45,668 nucleotides of DNA from Pseudomonadota bacterium (GTDB lineage Bacteria > Pseudomonadota > Alphaproteobacteria > Rhizobiales > Xanthobacteraceae): positions 1 through 45,668 of the forward strand of contig JAFAGM010000129.1 in the NCBI GenBank assembly GCA_023422775.1, given 5' to 3'. Shown here one piece after another: positions 26,104-34,914 of the stretch (positions within the stretch are counted from its first letter, which is position 1; each line of letters opens with the position of its first letter). The notes under the pieces were generated by a model. That model was given only the letters and a program-made list of their open reading frames with translations. It was not told the DNA's origin and ran no database searches. The position numbers and the translations under genes were made by a program.

Positions 26104-27123
26104 ATGTCTGGGACAGGGAAATCCTCAACGACACGACGTAATCTTCTTCAAGCGGCGGCGACCGCGGGCGCTGCAACCGCCCTGCTCGGCGGCATCGGCG
26201 TCAACCCGGCGCTGGCAGCCGCCGCGCGCTCCGAGAAGCCGCTCAAGGCTGCGTTCTCCAATGCAGGTTTGCAGGCGACATGGTGCGCCCAGGGCAAACA
26301 GGCGGCGGAATGGTGGGGCAAGCTGTTCAACGTCGACGTCACCTGGTTCGACGGCCAGCTCGACGCGGTCAAGCAGCGCGCCGCGATCGACAACATGGCT
26401 TCGCAGAAATGGGATTTCGTCGCCATCCAGGCGTTCGGCATCGGCACGCTGACCCAGCCGGTGAACAAGATGATCGACGCCGGCATTCCCGTGATCGACA
26501 TGGACACGCTGATCGCCCCGCTCGACCAGATCAAGGTTCACTCGTTCCTGGCGCCGGACAATGAGTTCATGGGCGCGTCGGTGACGCAGGCGCTCTGCAA
26601 CGCCATGGGCGGCAAGGGCAAGATCATCATGACGCAGGGCGCGCTCGGCCATACCGGCGCGCAAGGCCGTGCCAAGGGCTTCGAGTCCGTCGTCAAGCAG
26701 TTCCCGAACATCGAGGTGCTCGACACCCAGCCGGCCGATTGGGACGTCTCGAAGACGGCCCGCCTTTGGGAGACCTATCTCACCAAATACCCGCAAATCG
26801 ACGCGGCGTTCTTCCACAATGACGACATGGCGCTGGCCGCCTACAACATCATGAAGGCACGCAACCGCACCAACATCCTGATCGGCGGCGTCGATGCCAT
26901 GCCGCCGGCGATCCAGGCGGTCAGCGAAGGCCGGATGTTCGCGACCGTCCGCAACCCCTCCTGCCGCATCCATGGCGGCGCCATCGTCGCCGGCGTCGCC
27001 GCCGTGACGGCGGGCGAGAAGAGCGGACAGGGTATCCCGAAGCATGTCATCACGGACGGTCCGGTGGTGACCAAGGCCAATGCGGCCGGCATGCAATGGA
27101 TGGAGGACCACTTCCTGATCTGA
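26104..27123 (+). CDS. Sugar-type ABC importer, periplasmic binding protein
   Basis: The 339-residue protein has a Tat-type leader (TTRRNLLQAAATAGA) and the two-lobe fold of ribose/xylose-type binding proteins (Peripla_BP_4): DNMASQKWDFVAIQAFG, AGIPVIDMDTLIAP, GKIIMTQGALGHTGAQGRAKGFE in two parts, FFHNDDMALAAYN. GAGGGAG lies seven bases before the ATG. It is the first gene of a binding protein, ATPase and permease operon. The ligand cannot be read directly. The nearest metabolic gene, on the facing strand, is methylthioribose kinase, so methylthioribose or another 5-deoxypentose is a candidate. Confidence 0.93.
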   Translation: MSGTGKSSTTRRNLLQAAATAGAATALLGGIGVNPALAAAARSEKPLKAAFSNAGLQATWCAQGKQAAEWWGKLFNVDVTWFDGQLDAVKQRAAIDNMASQKWDFVAIQAFGIGTLTQPVNKMIDAGIPVIDMDTLIAPLDQIKVHSFLAPDNEFMGASVTQALCNAMGGKGKIIMTQGALGHTGAQGRAKGFESVVKQFPNIEVLDTQPADWDVSKTARLWETYLTKYPQIDAAFFHNDDMALAAYNIMKARNRTNILIGGVDAMPPAIQAVSEGRMFATVRNPSCRIHGGAIVAGVAAVTAGEKSGQGIPKHVITDGPVVTKANAAGMQWMEDHFLI

Positions 27124-27129
27124 GCCAGC

Positions 27130-28632
27130 ATGCCCTCGGGACCTCAGCCCATCCTGGAACTGCACGACATCACGAAGGCCTTCGGCGGCGTCGAGGCGCT
27201 TCGTGGTGTCGATTTCGCGCTTTTCCCGGGCGAGATCCATGGTCTCGTCGGCGAGAACGGCGCGGGCAAGAGCACGCTGATGAAGATCATCGCCGGCGTG
27301 CATGCCGATTTTTCCGGCCGCTTCGTGCTCGATGGCAGGGAGACCCGCTTTCGCTCGGTGCGCGACGCCCATGCGGCGGGCATCGCCATGGTGCATCAGG
27401 AACTCAGCGTGGCGCCTGACCTGACGGTGGCCGAGAACGTGTTTCTCGGCAACCAGCCGACCAATCGCCTGGGCTTCGTGCAATGGCGGCGGATGACCCG
27501 CGAGGCCGGTGAGCAACTGAGGCGGTTCGGCATCGACGTCGATCCGATGTCGCGGCTCGGCGACCTGCCGATCGGCCTGCAGCAACTGATCGAGATCGCC
27601 CGCGTGCTGTTCTCAGGCGCCCGCATCGTCATCCTCGACGAGCCGACCTCGGCGCTGTCGCCGCCGGAAGTGGAACGGCTATTCGCAACGCTGAAGCGGC
27701 TGCGGGACGAAGGCACCAGCATCGTCTTCATTTCGCATTTCATCGAGGACATCCTGCGCGTCTCCGATGTGGTGACGGTGTTCCGCAACGGCCGGAAAGT
27801 CGCCGAGACGCGCGCGGCCGAGACCAGCAAGCCGGCCCTGATCGAGGCGATGATCGGCAAGGGCCGGGAAGCGCTCGAAGAGACCTATACCCACGACATC
27901 ATGCTGCCGCCGCGCACCGACCGGCCGGTGGTATTGAATGCAACCGGGCTGTCGCTCGCGCGCAGCCTCAGGGACGTTTCGTTCGAGGCCCGCGCCGGCG
28001 AAGTCCTCGGCATCTACGGCTTCATGGGCTGCGGACAGCTCGAACTGGCGCGGATCCTGTTCGGCAAACTGCGGCCCGATCAGGGCACGCTCGCCATATC
28101 CGGCGACCGGAAAGCGTTCCGCAGCACCGCCGATGCGCGGCGCGCCGGGATCGCTTTCGTCCCTGAGAGCCGCCGCGACATGCTGTTCCTGCAGGAACCC
28201 GTCTACAAGAACATCTCGATCAGCATCCTCGACCGCATCTCGCAGCTGCTGCTCAAGCCGTCGCGTGAGCGCTCGATCGCCGCGCGGCAGGTCGAGCAAT
28301 TGCAGATCAAGCCTGGCGGCGTCGAGCTCGAACTCGGCATGCTCTCGGGCGGCAACCAGCAGAAGGTGGCGCTGGCCAAGTGGCTGAGCTATCCGCCGCG
28401 CCTGCTGGTGCTGTGCGAGCCGACCCGCGGCATGGATGTCGGCGCCAAGAACGACGTCATCCATATCATCCGCGACCTGCGCGCGCGCGGATTGGCCGTG
28501 ATCGTGCTTTCGACCGAACCGGAGACGGTGCTCTCGCTCGCCGATCGCGTCATCGTGCTCAAGCGCGGCGCAGTGGTGCGTGAATTTTCCAACGAACAGA
28601 TCAGCAAGGACCGCCTGCTGGAAGCGGCGTGA
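27130..28632 (+). CDS. Sugar-type ABC importer, tandem ATPase
   Basis: At 500 residues it is the double-ATPase of the RbsA/XylG class. Domain 1 has Walker A GENGAGKST (41-49), a relaxed signature (IGLQQLIEIARVL) and Walker B VILDEPTSAL. In domain 2 the Walker A region is degenerate (GFMGCGQLEL), while signature LSGGNQQKVALAKWL and LVLCEPTRGMDVG are intact, the usual asymmetry in this class. It starts six bases after the binding-protein stop and ends 10 bases before the permease start, so the three genes form an operon. Confidence 0.95.
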   Translation: MPSGPQPILELHDITKAFGGVEALRGVDFALFPGEIHGLVGENGAGKSTLMKIIAGVHADFSGRFVLDGRETRFRSVRDAHAAGIAMVHQELSVAPDLTVAENVFLGNQPTNRLGFVQWRRMTREAGEQLRRFGIDVDPMSRLGDLPIGLQQLIEIARVLFSGARIVILDEPTSALSPPEVERLFATLKRLRDEGTSIVFISHFIEDILRVSDVVTVFRNGRKVAETRAAETSKPALIEAMIGKGREALEETYTHDIMLPPRTDRPVVLNATGLSLARSLRDVSFEARAGEVLGIYGFMGCGQLELARILFGKLRPDQGTLAISGDRKAFRSTADARRAGIAFVPESRRDMLFLQEPVYKNISISILDRISQLLLKPSRERSIAARQVEQLQIKPGGVELELGMLSGGNQQKVALAKWLSYPPRLLVLCEPTRGMDVGAKNDVIHIIRDLRARGLAVIVLSTEPETVLSLADRVIVLKRGAVVREFSNEQISKDRLLEAA

Positions 28633-28642
28633 GGAGACGGAT

Positions 28643-29674
28643 ATGGCAAGCGGTGACAGCGTGACGGCCGGGAGTCGCAAACCGTCGCGCCGGGTCGGCG
28701 CCATATTGCGCTCCCAGATGCGCAACATCGCCCCGTTCCTGACGCTGATCTGCCTGTTCAGCTTCTTTGCGGCGGCAAGCCCGTCGTTTGCCACCCTCGA
28801 CAATTTCGGCAACATCCTCACCCAGATTTCGGTCACCGGCATCATCGCCGTCGGCCTCACCTTCGTGATCCTGTGCGCCGAGATCGACCTGTCGGTCGCC
28901 GCCATCGCCAACGTCACCGGCATCGCGGTCGCCTACTTCACGGCGCAGGAATCCTACGTCAACATCGCCAACATGCCGATGCCCGGATGGGTCGCGATCG
29001 TGCTGGCGCTGGCGCTGTGCGCCTCGCTCGGCCTCGTCAACGCGCTGGGGCTGACGCTGATCGGCATCCCCTCCTTCATCATGACGCTGGCGATGATGCA
29101 GATCGCGGCCGGGGTCTCGGCGCTGCTGGTACGCGGCCAGATCGCCTACAAGGTCCCGCCCCTCGTCACCACGCTAGGATCGACCTCGATCGGCGGAATC
29201 CCCTGGATCGTGATCGTCGCCGCGGCGATGCTGCTCGCCGGCCATCTGGTGCTGACCTACACCCGCTTCGGCCGCTACGTTTACATGGTCGGGGGAAATC
29301 GCGAAGCGGCGGAATATTCCGGCCTCAACGTAAAACTCATCCTCGCCAGCGTCATGGTGATTTCGGCGGTCTGTTCGGGGATCGCCGGCATGCTCGGCGT
29401 CGCGCATTTCGGCAGCGCGCAGCAGAACGAGTTCGACACCTATTTGCTCGATTCGATTGCCGCCGTCGTCGTCGGCGGCACCAGTCTGTTCGGCGGCCGC
29501 GGCGGCATCGGCAATACCATCGTCGGCCTGTTCGTGCTCGGCGTCCTCAACAACGGCCTCGACCACGTCAACATCGACAGTTTCCTGAAGATCCTGATCC
29601 GCGGCCTGATCCTGCTCGCCGCGCTCGTCATCAACGTCTATGCGCAGAAGCTGCGGGAACAGGCGGCCGACTGA
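28643..29674 (+). CDS. Sugar-type ABC importer, permease
   Basis: The 343-residue protein has about nine transmembrane segments and the RbsC-type loop EIDLSVAAIANVTG near residue 90, plus the typical GGTSLFGGRGGIGNTIVG near 285. The start at 28643 is chosen for the strong GAGGAG upstream; an upstream frame beginning at 28580 lies inside the ATPase gene. It is the last gene of the importer operon and is convergent with the kinase gene across a palindromic repeat. Confidence 0.94.
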   Translation: MASGDSVTAGSRKPSRRVGAILRSQMRNIAPFLTLICLFSFFAAASPSFATLDNFGNILTQISVTGIIAVGLTFVILCAEIDLSVAAIANVTGIAVAYFTAQESYVNIANMPMPGWVAIVLALALCASLGLVNALGLTLIGIPSFIMTLAMMQIAAGVSALLVRGQIAYKVPPLVTTLGSTSIGGIPWIVIVAAAMLLAGHLVLTYTRFGRYVYMVGGNREAAEYSGLNVKLILASVMVISAVCSGIAGMLGVAHFGSAQQNEFDTYLLDSIAAVVVGGTSLFGGRGGIGNTIVGLFVLGVLNNGLDHVNIDSFLKILIRGLILLAALVINVYAQKLREQAAD

Positions 29675-29683
29675 GACATGCTT

Positions 29684-29843
29684 GTCCGTGTCCCGGACGC
29701 GGTGCAGCCTAGGCGATGCGAAGCATCGTCCGGAAACGCTGCTCCGCAGAGCCGGGACCCACCGGCAGCCTCTGGACCCCGGACCAGCAGTGCACCACGC
29801 CGCAAGCGCGGCGCGCTGCACTGCATCCGGGGAACACACTTCT
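29684..29843. repeat. Palindromic intergenic repeat (family A)
   Basis: This region between convergent genes is made of several nested hairpins. One is a perfect stem GCAGTGCA/TGCACTGC (29787-29794 with 29817-29824) enclosing CGCCGC-AAGC-GCGGCG; another is CGATGC-GAA-GCATCG. The text resembles a dispersed intergenic element known from Bradyrhizobium-type genomes. It likely serves as terminator for both neighbouring operons. Confidence 0.7.
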
Positions 29844-29853
29844 CCATGAGCCA

Positions 29854-31161
29854 TCAAGCGAAATCCGGCTGCCAGCCGCGCACTTCCCGAGCCGCCTCCG
29901 TCACGGCGCCGATGGTGCGGAATGAGCCCGTCTCCACCATCATGGCCCGCGCCAGCCGCAAGCTTCGCGCCTCGCACACCGCCCGCCGCTTCGGGTCCTC
30001 GATCAGTTCGAAATCGATATTGTGCGCGAGCCCCAGGAGGCGGCGGATGATCTTGGCTGCCGCAAATCTCACGGTGTCGCCGAACAGCCGATCCATATAC
30101 GCCTGCCGCTCGGCCTCCAGCCGCGCTGCTCCGGCCTCGCCCGCGAACAACGTCGCCGGATAGGCGTCGCCACAGGCTTGCGTCCGCCACAGTTCGAGGA
30201 ACTTGCTGGCGAACTCCGTCCAGACCTGCTCAACCGTTTCCAGCATCCAAGTTTCGAACGCGCGACGGTCGCCCGGCAACCGTTCGTGACCGGCGGAGGC
30301 CAGATAGGCCATCAGCAGATTGGCGATGACGGCGCCGATATCGAACCCCATCGGTCCATAGAACGCGAACTCCGGATCGATCACCATGGTTGCATCTTCG
30401 GTCACCATGATCGACCCGGTGTGGAGGTCGCCGTGGATCAGGGCTTCCGGTGCGCCGAGGAATTTGAGCTTGAGCCGCGAGATCGCGACATGCAGGTCGA
30501 GGTCTTCTCGGAAGGCCGCCGCCGTCGCATCCAGCCACGGCCGGGTCCAGCGGTTCTGCTCGGCTACCCGGTAAGGGTCGGTGAAGATCAGGTCCTCGGT
30601 GATCTTGCATAGCGCATGGTTGCCGGCGAACGCGGCGATCCCCTCTTTCTTCTCCGCGGCCGGCACCGCGAGGTCGGAGCTGAGGTACAGCGTGCGCGCC
30701 AGGAAGGTCGTGATGTCGTCGACGAAGCGCGGATAGGTCGTGCCGGCAACCAGCCCCTTGCGCATGATGATGTGCGGCTCGAGCAGTTCCATCACGACGA
30801 GCGCGAGCGCCTCGTTGTGGTGCAGCACGGCCGGCACCAGGTCGGGCGCCAGCCGCGCCTGATGTGTGAGCGCCAGATATTCGTAATGCGAGCGCGACAG
30901 CGGCAGCGGCCAGCTTTCGCCGACCAGCCGCACGTAAGGCAGCGCCTGCTTGACGGCGACACCCCCCGCGGCCCCTTTGACGATGAACACGAGATTGAGG
31001 TTGCCGTCGCCGACCTCGCTGATCGACCACGCCGCCGGCGCGCCGCCCAGCCGGGCCGCAACGGCGGGAAGCCTTGCGAGGTAATCCCGCAGACCGGCCT
31101 CATGAAGAATTCGATATTCGTCCTGCTGGGGATCGGCCAATGATCGATGCTGTGAGTTCAT
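29854..31161 (-). CDS. mtnK: 5-Methylthioribose kinase
   Basis: The 435-residue enzyme phosphorylates methylthioribose, from methylthioadenosine breakdown, with ATP. Kinase-fold marks: the lysine in AVKQALPYVR (Lys71), catalytic HGDLHTGS (243-250) and metal-binding IDPEFAFYGPMGFD (261-274), all diagnostic of MtnK as opposed to other choline-kinase-like families. The start at 31161 (MNSQHRSLADP) is preferred over an upstream start at 31212. The usual partner mtnA (isomerase) is not in the window. The gene faces a sugar-type importer and follows a methyltransferase gene on its own strand. Confidence 0.92.
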   Translation of the reverse strand: MNSQHRSLADPQQDEYRILHEAGLRDYLARLPAVAARLGGAPAAWSISEVGDGNLNLVFIVKGAAGGVAVKQALPYVRLVGESWPLPLSRSHYEYLALTHQARLAPDLVPAVLHHNEALALVVMELLEPHIIMRKGLVAGTTYPRFVDDITTFLARTLYLSSDLAVPAAEKKEGIAAFAGNHALCKITEDLIFTDPYRVAEQNRWTRPWLDATAAAFREDLDLHVAISRLKLKFLGAPEALIHGDLHTGSIMVTEDATMVIDPEFAFYGPMGFDIGAVIANLLMAYLASAGHERLPGDRRAFETWMLETVEQVWTEFASKFLELWRTQACGDAYPATLFAGEAGAARLEAERQAYMDRLFGDTVRFAAAKIIRRLLGLAHNIDFELIEDPKRRAVCEARSLRLARAMMVETGSFRTIGAVTEAAREVRGWQPDFA

Positions 31162-31283
31162 CGCAATCTGCCCCCTGTCGGCGCGGGAGTCGTTACGCGC
31201 TCCCGTTCCCAAAAATTCGATCCGATATCCGCCTTTTTCTTGACCGGATGATAGTCGGGAAAACGCCTGGCGCGAAGCAGTCG

Positions 31284-31889
31284 CTAAGCGAGTTGCGCGA
31301 GCCAGATGGTGTGGCCGCCGCAGGCGGGGTCCTCGACGACATGCGCGACCACGCGAAACCCGTTCAGGTCAAGCAGCGAGCGATATTCGGCAGGGTCGAG
31401 GCTCGCGTGATACAGCGGCTCGCCCCCAAAACTCCCGATCGCCTCGCCATGCGCCGGGCCGCTCGTGAACATCAGCGCCGCGTTCGGCGCGGCGTGCCCG
31501 CGAAACACCGGAAACATCCGGCGCTGGTCGTCATAGCCGAGGTGAAAGAAACTGTCCCACGCGAGGATGCCGGAAAATTTTCGCTGCAGCGCAAGCTCGC
31601 GCATATCTGCGACAATCCATTCCTGTTGCGGAAAACGGATGCGACAGGTTTCGATCATGGCCGGGGACGAATCCACGCCGACGACGGGATGGCCAAGCCC
31701 GATCAGGTAGCCGGCCATCGGCTCGGCTGCCCCGCAGCCGATATCGAGGAGCGGCGCCGCGGGCGGCAGCAGCGCGCGGAACCGGTCGAGCCACGGTTTT
31801 TCGAACAGGCTGGCGGTGGCGCGGCTCTCGATCCAGTCCTGCGCCTTGCGCTGGTAGAGATCGATGATCCGGGACGAATCCGACGTCAT
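31284..31889 (-). CDS. Class I SAM-dependent methyltransferase
   Basis: The 201-residue protein has the methyltransferase nucleotide motif LLDIGCGAAEPMAGYL (motif I), then VVGVDSSPAMIE, VADMREL and ILAWDSFFHLGYDDQ. The substrate is unknown. The ATG at 31889 is preceded directly by a GTG; GAGG upstream fits either. It lies 122 bases before mtnK on the same strand. That suggests a possible link with S-adenosylmethionine salvage, but this is only neighbourhood evidence. Confidence 0.87.
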   Translation of the reverse strand: MTSDSSRIIDLYQRKAQDWIESRATASLFEKPWLDRFRALLPPAAPLLDIGCGAAEPMAGYLIGLGHPVVGVDSSPAMIETCRIRFPQQEWIVADMRELALQRKFSGILAWDSFFHLGYDDQRRMFPVFRGHAAPNAALMFTSGPAHGEAIGSFGGEPLYHASLDPAEYRSLLDLNGFRVVAHVVEDPACGGHTIWLAQLA

Positions 31890-31953
31890 CACGGCCTCGG
31901 GAGTCGCGTTTGGAACAGAGCCACTTCATGCCGATCTCGCGTATCGCCCGCGC

Positions 31954-32307
31954 CTAGAATGTTTCCCGCTCCAGAAAGTTCGAGCCGATGTCGGCCTTCT
32001 TCTTGATCGGGTCGTAGTCGCAATAAACGCTGTCAGCGACCAGCGTATAGCTCGGGATGATGGTATCCTTGTTGAGCTTGACGGACGTCACGCCGATCAC
32101 GGCAGCCTGCCTGGCGCCGTTCCACTTGAACGGCGTCGTGCTTTGCGCTCGCTCGCAGGCGGCGACCGCGTCGGCGAGCATCTCTGCCTCGACGAAGGAT
32201 TTCACGGTACGCAGTTGCCCCAGCGTCTTCCAGTTCATGTAAAACGCCCCCGCGAGCCCGGCAGCAAGCAGGACCACGAGCGCCAATAGAATACGTTGAA
32301 GAATCAT
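31954..32307 (-). CDS. Small membrane-anchored or exported protein of unknown function
   Basis: The 117-residue protein has an N-terminal hydrophobic helix (residues 5-22), then a soluble part with paired cysteines (ACERAQ and VYCDYD) that could form a disulfide, and a polar end IGSNFLERETF. A GGGGGA stretch lies upstream of the ATG. I recognise no domain. It lies 22 bases downstream of the DUF1467 gene and is probably co-transcribed with it. Confidence 0.72.
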   Translation of the reverse strand: MILQRILLALVVLLAAGLAGAFYMNWKTLGQLRTVKSFVEAEMLADAVAACERAQSTTPFKWNGARQAAVIGVTSVKLNKDTIIPSYTLVADSVYCDYDPIKKKADIGSNFLERETF

Positions 32308-32328
32308 CGATGTCCCCCGCCCGATACT

Positions 32329-32604
32329 CTAAAATGGAAATCCCATCAGCTTCGACAGCCGCTCGATGTTGAAATAGCCCTGGTGATAGGCCCACATCGC
32401 AACAGCGAAAATCACCGCCGATATCAGCGTGGTCATGAGCAGCTTGCGGCCCATCCGCGCCAGGATCGGCGCGCCGGGGTCGGTACCGGGCGCGCCGTCA
32501 CCGTCCTCGTGCTGGCTGCGGACGCCGAACGGCAGCGTCAGGAACAGCACGAGCCACCAGATCACGAAGTAGACCGCGAGCCCCGTCGAGATGGTATAGG
32601 CCAT
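32329..32604 (-). CDS. DUF1467 family inner-membrane protein
   Basis: A 91-residue protein with two transmembrane helices (about 7-26 and 56-76) and the family core FVIWWLVLFLTLPFGVRSQ. In alphaproteobacteria DUF1467 genes regularly follow mce, as here (six bases after its stop). The function is unestablished. Confidence 0.9.
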   Translation of the reverse strand: MAYTISTGLAVYFVIWWLVLFLTLPFGVRSQHEDGDGAPGTDPGAPILARMGRKLLMTTLISAVIFAVAMWAYHQGYFNIERLSKLMGFPF

Positions 32605-32610
32605 CGGGCG

Positions 32611-33015
32611 TCAGGCCTGTTCGATCTCGACGAGCGCGCCGGAGAAATCCTTCGGGTGGAAAAACAGCACCGGCTTGCCGTGGGCGCCGATCTTGGGCAC
32701 GCCGTCGCCGAGCACGCGCGCTCCCTCGCTGATGAGCTTGTCGCGCGCCGCGATGATGTCGGGCACGTCGTAGCAGATGTGGTGGATGCCGCCGTCGGCG
32801 TTGCGCTCGACGAATTTGGCGATCGGCGAGTTCTCGCCGAGCGGCTGGATGAACTCGATCTTGGTGTTGGGCAGCGTCACGAACACGGTGATGACGCCGT
32901 GCTCCGGCAGCGGCACCGCGCCGGAGATTTCGGCGCCGAACGCGCCGCCATAGATCTTCGCGGCTTTCTCCGCGTCCTTGACCGCGATCGCCACGTGATT
33001 GAGCCGGCCCAGCAT
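32611..33015 (-). CDS. mce: Methylmalonyl-CoA epimerase
   Basis: The 134-residue VOC-fold enzyme interconverts (2R)- and (2S)-methylmalonyl-CoA in propionate use. Metal ligands of the family are visible: His7 (LNHVAIAV), GGIHHICYDV and the final glutamate in ALVEIEQA. GGGAG precedes the ATG. It is transcribed with DUF1467 and separated from rnj by a palindromic repeat. No mutase or carboxylase gene is in the window. Confidence 0.93.
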   Translation of the reverse strand: MLGRLNHVAIAVKDAEKAAKIYGGAFGAEISGAVPLPEHGVITVFVTLPNTKIEFIQPLGENSPIAKFVERNADGGIHHICYDVPDIIAARDKLISEGARVLGDGVPKIGAHGKPVLFFHPKDFSGALVEIEQA

Positions 33016-33097
33016 GATACTCTACTCCCTTACCTCGATGCGTCGTAGCGGCGTATCCGCGCGGTCCGCAACTCGTTGCCACATCATCATGACCCGC

Positions 33098-33202
33098 CCC
33101 TCATGGTGAGGAGCGCGGAACGCGCGTCTCGAACCATTAAGCCCCGTCGGTGGCCTGCATCCTTCGAGACGCCCGCGTCCCGCGGGCTCCTCAGGATGAG
33201 GG
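33098..33202. repeat. Palindromic intergenic repeat (family B)
   Basis: An outer inverted pair (CCCTCATGGTGAGGAGC with GCTCCTCAGGATGAGGG) encloses an inner pair GTCTCGAA (33126-33133) and TTCGAGAC (33163-33170). The same text is widespread between genes in Bradyrhizobium and relatives. It lies between rnj and mce and may end the rnj transcript. Confidence 0.8.
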
Positions 33203-33243
33203 ATCGGGCAGCGATGACGTAGCGAAACCAGTCTCTTTCTACC

Positions 33244-34914
33244 TCAAACCGTCAGAACGTGAACGAGGCAAATCGGCTTCTTGCCCCATTGCTCGTTGAT
33301 GACCGCTCGTACTGCGCGGCGCACCGATTCCGCCATCGCGTCGGGATCGCGCCGCCGCGCCCGCGGCAGGCCCTCGACGGTGGATACCACCGTATCGAAC
33401 ACGATCTCGTCGATCACCTCGCCGGCCGCATTCTTCTCGGGGATGCCGACGAGATCAACCTCGGGATCGTCGGCCAGTTCGCCCTTTTCGGTGACGGCGA
33501 TGGCCACGAAGGCGCAGCCGGCAAACCCCATCCGCCGCCGCTCGACCACGGCGCGGGACTTGGAATCCTCCAGGATCGTGCCGTCCTTGTAGAGCCGCCC
33601 CGACGGCAGTTCGTCGATAATCGCAGGATCGCCCGGTCCGAGCTTGACGAGGTCGCCGTTGCGGCAGGTCAGCACCTTGGGCACGCCGGCGGTGCGCGCC
33701 AGCCTGGCGTGTTCGGAGAGATGCAGCGCCTCGCCATGGACGGGGATCAGGATCTGCGGGCGCACCCACGAGATCATGTCGCGCAACTCGTCGCGGCGCG
33801 GGTGGCCGGAGACGTGGACCAGGTCGGTACGGTCAGTGATGACCTCGATGCCCTGGGTGACCAGGCCGTTGATGATGGCGCCGACCGCCTTCTCGTTGCC
33901 GGGAATGGTGCGGGAGGAGAAGATCACGCAGTCGCCCTTGTTCAGCGTCACCTGCGGATGGTCGTCATTGGCAATGCGCGCCAGCGCCGCGCGCGGCTCG
34001 CCCTGGCTTCCCGTGCACAGCGCCAGCACCTTGTCCGGCGGGAAATGGCCGTAGAGGTCAGCGCCGCGGAAATTCTGCACGCCCTCGAGATAGCCGGTCT
34101 CGCGGGCGACCTGCACCACGCGCTCCATGGCGCGGCCGACCACGACCACCTCGCGGTCGGCAGCCTTGGCGGCGTCTGCCACCGCCTTGAGGCGAGCGAC
34201 GTTGGAGGCAAAGGTGGTGACAGCGACCCGTCCCTTGGCGGCCTTGACCAGTTTCGTAATGGTGGCGGCGACCTCGGTCTCCGAAGGCGAGCGCCCTTCC
34301 CGCACGGCATTGGTGGAATCGCCGACCAGCGCCAGCACGCCGGCATCGCCGAGTTCGCGCAGGCGCTTTTCGTCGGTCGGCAAACCTATGATGGGCGTCG
34401 GATCGATCTTCCAATCGCCGGTGTGCAGCACAACGCCGGCCGGGGTGTGGATCGCCAGCGCATGCGATTCCGGAATCGAATGCGCTACCGGGATGAACTC
34501 GACGCTGAACGGCCCGAGATGGACGCGGCCGCCCGACGGCACCACGGTCACCGGGATCTTCGGCGGGTTGCGTTCGGCAGCGCATTTGGCCTCGAACAGC
34601 GCGGCGCTGAACTTGGTAGCGTAGACCGGGCACTGCAGCTTCGGCCAGAGATCTATAATGGCGCCGAAATGGTCCTCATGGGCATGCGTCAGCACGAGGC
34701 CCATCAGATTCTTGCGCTCCTTCTCCAGGAAGCGGATGTCCGGCATGATCAAATCGATGCCCGGCAAATGCTCCTCGTCGCCGAAGGAGACGCCGAGATC
34801 GACCGCGAGCCAGGACCGCTGGTGGCGGTTGCCGAGCCCGTAGATCGACAGGTTCATGCCGATCTCGCCGACGCCGCCGAGCGGCGCAAAGGTCAGTTCA
34901 TCCGGCCGCGCCAT
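33244..34914 (-). CDS. rnj: Ribonuclease J
   Basis: A 556-residue metallo-beta-lactamase/beta-CASP nuclease that matures and degrades RNA by endo- and 5'-exonuclease activity. Zinc site THAHEDH (His77, His79, Asp81, His82), then AHSIPES, HTGDWKID and the beta-CASP region with TGSQGEPRAALARIA and HVSGHPRRDELRDM; the dimer-forming C-terminus is present. The start at 34914 overlaps the birA stop (TGATG), showing coupling. This nuclease replaces much of the RNase E-type workload in alphaproteobacteria. Confidence 0.96.
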   Translation of the reverse strand: MARPDELTFAPLGGVGEIGMNLSIYGLGNRHQRSWLAVDLGVSFGDEEHLPGIDLIMPDIRFLEKERKNLMGLVLTHAHEDHFGAIIDLWPKLQCPVYATKFSAALFEAKCAAERNPPKIPVTVVPSGGRVHLGPFSVEFIPVAHSIPESHALAIHTPAGVVLHTGDWKIDPTPIIGLPTDEKRLRELGDAGVLALVGDSTNAVREGRSPSETEVAATITKLVKAAKGRVAVTTFASNVARLKAVADAAKAADREVVVVGRAMERVVQVARETGYLEGVQNFRGADLYGHFPPDKVLALCTGSQGEPRAALARIANDDHPQVTLNKGDCVIFSSRTIPGNEKAVGAIINGLVTQGIEVITDRTDLVHVSGHPRRDELRDMISWVRPQILIPVHGEALHLSEHARLARTAGVPKVLTCRNGDLVKLGPGDPAIIDELPSGRLYKDGTILEDSKSRAVVERRRMGFAGCAFVAIAVTEKGELADDPEVDLVGIPEKNAAGEVIDEIVFDTVVSTVEGLPRARRRDPDAMAESVRRAVRAVINEQWGKKPICLVHVLTV

